A stretch of DNA of 8,636 nt, taken from contig WJKV01000092.1 in NCBI GenBank assembly GCA_014728875.1, positions 1-8,636 on the forward strand, read 5' to 3'. The notes beneath the pieces were generated by a model. That model did not search any database, had not been told where the DNA came from, and saw nothing but the letters and a program-made list of their open reading frames with translations. Of the stretch, positions 5,089 to 8,636 are shown piece after piece. The translations under genes were made by a program, and so were the position numbers. Numbering within the stretch: the first letter of the stretch is position 1; every line of letters begins with the position of its first letter. This stretch comes from Candidatus Woesearchaeota archaeon. Its GTDB lineage: Archaea > Nanobdellota > Nanobdellia > Woesearchaeales > WJKV01.

Positions 5089-6747
5089 ATGGCCATGAGA
5101 AAAACGAACGGAAATCCAGTACCTGTTTCTGAAGCTTATAGAGACCCCAGAATACAAAAACTGTTAAAAGGATTTGGAGGCCAGATCCTAAAGAACGGGG
5201 AACAGATTCTTTCCTGCTTGCATGGAAAAGAAAGCAAGCGCAGAAAATTAAAAGCCTGTATTAGTCCTGATAAGGTTGAAGAGGTAGAGGGCAGGAAAAC
5301 CTATACGCTTGATGAAGAAGTCTTAACAAGAATCAAGGAGAGAGTAAGTCCTGAAGAACTGGATAAAGCTATTGCAACTTTAGGAGATAGTGAAATTCTG
5401 CTAGTAGGCACTGAAAACATCAAGAAGACTCTGGACGACTATCCGCAGGAAGGAACACTGGATGACATTGCCCCCTCTATTCCTATAGAAGAGCTGCCGA
5501 TTCCAGAATTAGGCGGAACAGCAAGTATGTCTGTTAATGACCTTGAAGATTTGCTCGGATTGGAAGTTGTAGAGGAATTCAGAGCAAAAACAGGAGAAAG
5601 CCTGTACCTGAAAACAGCGGGTGAAAATGGAAGATATCTGCTGGTCGAACCGAGAGGCGCAGGAGGTTTCGCATCTGTATGGAAGGTCAGAAGAATCCTT
5701 GAAAGATTCGATCCTGCCAAACTGAAAGAGATCCTATTGCATACGTACTTCAAAAAGCATCCTAAATATCTTGCCTTAAAGAAAAAACATGGCTGGGATG
5801 TCAAAGACTATCTTCAAAAATTAAGACAAGAGCTTGATATTTTTGAAAAAAGAGGGCAATTGGCGAAAGTCGCTTCACTGTCTCCTTTTGCATTGAAAGA
5901 ATACGCATTAAAAGTTATAACAGATAAAGAAGTCCAGAACTACTTTAAAAGATTCAGAAGAGAAGCAGAATTTCTTGCAAATCTCACAAAACTAAAAGGT
6001 ATTGTCAGGGAACTGACAGGTTCATCTTTATTCGGTGCAAACCATTTGATCAATAGTTATGGTTTTTATGATGTCAAATTGGACAAAGACAAGAAAGCAC
6101 CTGCATACATGATGGAGATGATGCCTTATTCATTAAGTGATCTTTCTTTCGAAGACGAGGTTAATGACCCTGTTGAAATAGTATTTCAAGTAACACAGGC
6201 AGTGCATCTTCTGCACAAGTTCGGCATCGTCCACAGGGACATTAAACCACAAAATATTATGATCAATAAGAGGGGCTATGCTGTATTGACAGATTTAGGC
6301 ATTTTAGGATTGATAAAAGACGATGAAGGAAATTATGTTGATACTGTCAGAAAGCTCACAAAACTAACAAAACCAGGAGAAGTGATGGGATCCTTGGGTT
6401 ACATGTCTCCTGAACAGGCTAGTGGCGAAGAACTTGATGAAAGATCCGACACGTATTCATTAGGGGCGACACTGTACAGTTTGTTGACAAGAGGCAAATG
6501 CCATTACGAAGGGGTAAGAGAAGCAGACAGCTCACACGACGCGTATATGGCGTTTTTAAGAGCTGTAGGCAAGCTTCCAGGTCCTGGCATGAAATACAGC
6601 ACAGCAGAAATAATAAAGCCTACAGAATACAGTCCTGAAATCCCAGACGAATTGGAAAAGGTTTTAATAAAAGCGCTTCAGGTCGATAAAAAGAAGAGGT
6701 ATCAGTCTGCAGAAGAATTCATGTCTGCACTGGAACAATTCAGATAA
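5089..6747 (+). CDS. Hanks-type Ser/Thr protein kinase, soluble, with N-lobe insertion
   Basis: The 552-residue protein has a C-terminal eukaryote-like kinase domain (about 184-552). Visible motifs: glycine-rich loop GAGGFASV (190-197, third Gly replaced by Ala), catalytic lysine in YALK (Lys275), helix-C Glu292 in FRREAEF, catalytic loop HRDIKPQN (382-389), metal-binding DLG (402-404, Leu in place of the usual Phe), activation-segment end MSPEQ (439-443) and DTYSLG (454-459). All catalytic residues are present, so it should be active. About 80 residues separate the glycine loop from Lys275, where kinases usually have about 17-20; the extra helical, basic segment is shared with the next gene. 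Residues 1-183 match no family I know; they are charged, with an acidic Ile/Pro-rich stretch near 120-142. No membrane segment is seen. The domain ends at the C-terminus, one base before the second kinase gene. Targets are unknown. Confidence 0.9.
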   Translation: MAMRKTNGNPVPVSEAYRDPRIQKLLKGFGGQILKNGEQILSCLHGKESKRRKLKACISPDKVEEVEGRKTYTLDEEVLTRIKERVSPEELDKAIATLGDSEILLVGTENIKKTLDDYPQEGTLDDIAPSIPIEELPIPELGGTASMSVNDLEDLLGLEVVEEFRAKTGESLYLKTAGENGRYLLVEPRGAGGFASVWKVRRILERFDPAKLKEILLHTYFKKHPKYLALKKKHGWDVKDYLQKLRQELDIFEKRGQLAKVASLSPFALKEYALKVITDKEVQNYFKRFRREAEFLANLTKLKGIVRELTGSSLFGANHLINSYGFYDVKLDKDKKAPAYMMEMMPYSLSDLSFEDEVNDPVEIVFQVTQAVHLLHKFGIVHRDIKPQNIMINKRGYAVLTDLGILGLIKDDEGNYVDTVRKLTKLTKPGEVMGSLGYMSPEQASGEELDERSDTYSLGATLYSLLTRGKCHYEGVREADSSHDAYMAFLRAVGKLPGPGMKYSTAEIIKPTEYSPEIPDELEKVLIKALQVDKKKRYQSAEEFMSALEQFR

Positions 6748-6748
6748 A

Positions 6749-8636
6749 ATGGCTAATGGTAACGGCAAATCAAAAAGACTGCCAAGAGGCATCGATGATG
6801 TAATAGACAGATACAGCGATGAGCCGTGGTTTGAATCTTTCTGTGAGACAGTTGACAGGGTAGCAGAGTCTGCTGTTCAAAAAGAAAGCCTTGTTGACCT
6901 TACTCAAGAGGAATTCAGCGAAGTCATGGGGAAGATAAGAAACCAGTTCCGATTCCTGGGAGACGCAGTCGGCCAGTTCAGGCTCGTAGGGGCATTGGGT
7001 AAAGGCGGGTTCGGCGAGGTTTATACCGGTATGAGGGATTTCTCAGTCCTGACTGAAAAGGAATTTCTGGATTTTGTTGTGGAACTTAGAGACAGGGATC
7101 CTGCATTTGCCAAAAAAACAGCAAAATTTTCCAAGTCCAAACTGAAAGCGCAGTACAGCAAATTGTACAGGACAAAGCGGGACGCTGTTGTGCAAAGCTT
7201 CCAGAACACTCCTTACGCACAAGCAAAGTTCGCAATCAAGATCCTGCCTCCTGAATTGTACGAAGGGCAGGAAGTGATAGATGACGAGACAGGAGAGACA
7301 GAGGATATGAGACGGTTCAGGAGAGAAGCACAGACCCTGCAGGATCTCCAGAAAACAGATCCTGAGAGAGCAAGGCACATTGTAAAGGTCTCTGACTTTG
7401 GTATTTTCTGGCCTAGCAAGGAAAGTAAAAAACAGAACAAGCCTGTATATTTCTATGCAATGGAGATTCTTCCTGAAGAATTAGAGTATGATGCAGAACG
7501 AAGCATAGAGAATACTATTGATCTGGTGCGCCAGGCAGCTGTTGGTTTGTCTTTGGCTCATGATGAAGGCATTCTTCACAGGGATCTGAAAGAAGAAAAC
7601 ATCAGGCTTGCAAGAGAAAACGGAGATCCTATCGCAAAAGTCACAGATTTCGGTCTTTTGAAGCAGATGGATCCGAGCAAGGAAAGCCGTAGGTTAACTC
7701 AAGAAGGAACAGTAATGGGAACCTTATGGTACATGTCTCCTGAACAGGCAAGGGGAGAAAAACTGGATGAAAGATCAGACATCTATTCTCTGGGAACTGT
7801 ACTTTATAATTTATTGACAGATAAATTGCCGTGGGGACAGGACAAGATAAGACAGCAAAATAAATTATTGAATAGATTAGCAAACAATCCGGATGTTACT
7901 GATCCTAGAAAATATAATAAGAAAATACCTGATGATATTGCGCAGATCTTGATAAAGATGCTCGCGCCTCATAAAAATGAAAGATACAGGAGCATGAGAA
8001 AAGTAGAGAGCGACCTTAGAAAATCTCTGGCAGGAAAAGAAGTAAATGTTGACCTGAAAGAATTGTTGAACAGGCAATGGAGAGAAAAACACAAGCTTTT
8101 AGCGTGGCTGTGGAAGCATAAATGGTTAAGCGGAGCAGCTGCCGCAGGATTGGCCGGACTTGTCGGATTAACAGGCTATTTTGCAGCGAGAGGCCCGGAA
8201 AAAACAGCAGAACAAGTCAAGGCAGAACGGCTGGAGAAAGCACTTACTGGTCACGAGAAGACCTACAGCGACATAAGAAATCTCTACGAGAGCGGAAGCC
8301 ATGCAGAAGCATACAAAAAATTATTGGAACTTGAAAAAGTCCTGGGAAAAGAAAAAGCCTTCCAGAAACTGGCAGCAAAAGTCAGGGGCGACATCCCTAT
8401 CTTCCATGAGGACAGTATTGTAAGCCAGTACAGCACAAGCTTCAGGAACGCAGAAGCCCTTTCCGATCCTGTGCAAAGAGAAAGACAGATAGAAGCAGTG
8501 CTCGGCGATATAGAAAAAACACTCCAGGAACATTCCGATTTCTCAAAATTGAAAGACCTTAGGGAAAGAAAACAAAAATCCCTGCTCTCTGCAAGAGAAG
8601 ACAGACTTGCAAGCGAAGCCAATGCAGATTACGCAC
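6749..8636 (+). CDS. Membrane-anchored Hanks-type Ser/Thr kinase with C-terminal extracytoplasmic region (3' end outside window)
   Basis: The frame stays open from the ATG at 6749 to the window end (629 codons). Residues 1-75 are an unrecognised N-terminal region. The kinase domain (about 77-427) shows the glycine loop GKGGFGEVY (84-92), catalytic lysine in FAIK (Lys164), helix-C Glu193 in FRREAQ, HRDLKEEN (277-284), DFG (300-302), MSPEQ (329-333) and DIYSLG (344-349). All catalytic residues are present. About 75 residues separate the loop from Lys164, an insertion like that of the preceding kinase. A basic, Trp-rich juxtamembrane stretch (444-459) precedes one membrane helix at about 462-480, rich in Ala and Gly. 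The positive charges before it place the kinase in the cytoplasm and the helical, charged remainder outside, as in bacterial PknB-type receptors. Residues about 508-535 look TPR-like. It starts one base after the first kinase stop, so the two are co-transcribed and probably translationally coupled. Confidence 0.9.
   Translation, partial: MANGNGKSKRLPRGIDDVIDRYSDEPWFESFCETVDRVAESAVQKESLVDLTQEEFSEVMGKIRNQFRFLGDAVGQFRLVGALGKGGFGEVYTGMRDFSVLTEKEFLDFVVELRDRDPAFAKKTAKFSKSKLKAQYSKLYRTKRDAVVQSFQNTPYAQAKFAIKILPPELYEGQEVIDDETGETEDMRRFRREAQTLQDLQKTDPERARHIVKVSDFGIFWPSKESKKQNKPVYFYAMEILPEELEYDAERSIENTIDLVRQAAVGLSLAHDEGILHRDLKEENIRLARENGDPIAKVTDFGLLKQMDPSKESRRLTQEGTVMGTLWYMSPEQARGEKLDERSDIYSLGTVLYNLLTDKLPWGQDKIRQQNKLLNRLANNPDVTDPRKYNKKIPDDIAQILIKMLAPHKNERYRSMRKVESDLRKSLAGKEVNVDLKELLNRQWREKHKLLAWLWKHKWLSGAAAAGLAGLVGLTGYFAARGPEKTAEQVKAERLEKALTGHEKTYSDIRNLYESGSHAEAYKKLLELEKVLGKEKAFQKLAAKVRGDIPIFHEDSIVSQYSTSFRNAEALSDPVQRERQIEAVLGDIEKTLQEHSDFSKLKDLRERKQKSLLSAREDRLASEANADYA

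Noticed and set aside
8122..8334. 70-codon plus-strand frame within kinase 2
   Set aside because: It lies inside the continuous kinase 2 frame, which encodes the membrane helix and ectodomain there; the alternative product is Arg/Ser-rich with no motif.

Overview
This window most likely comes from an archaeon, probably a small-genome DPANN lineage; the phylum is inference. Four things point that way: a Hel308-type helicase, a tRNA-Arg with a GCG anticodon, MTase-only MnmC and archaeal-style TTTATAAA/TTATATAAA promoters. The TATA elements lie 26-29 nt upstream of start codons with no Shine-Dalgarno sequence, so leaderless transcription looks common. Coding density is very high; the longest gap between genes is about 180 bp.

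Layout. (1) 1-1245: the 3' part of a gene for a cadherin/Ig-like repeat protein, probably exported. (2) 1277-4155: three genes joined by 1-nt gaps behind a TATA box. They encode the C-terminal half of a Hel308-like helicase (its first RecA domain is missing), a CPBP/CAAX-type intramembrane protease, and an MnmC-like tRNA methyltransferase. (3) 4191-4263: tRNA-Arg(GCG) with its own TATA box. (4) 4265-4906, minus strand: endonuclease III, ending 1 bp from the tRNA. (5) 4907-5088: a divergent promoter region with a 13-bp inverted repeat. (6) 5089 to the window end: two tandem Hanks-type Ser/Thr kinases separated by 1 nt. The first looks soluble. The second has one membrane segment and a helical, probably external C-terminal part, and runs off the window.

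How the genes relate. The helicase half and endonuclease III act in DNA maintenance. The methyltransferase acts on tRNA and the protease at the membrane; no shared pathway is evident. The kinase pair is the most coherent unit: both carry a related insertion of about 55-60 residues between the glycine-rich loop and the catalytic lysine, and they probably form one signalling module. The most unusual observations are this shared insertion and the helicase gene that begins exactly at the boundary between RecA domains behind its own promoter.
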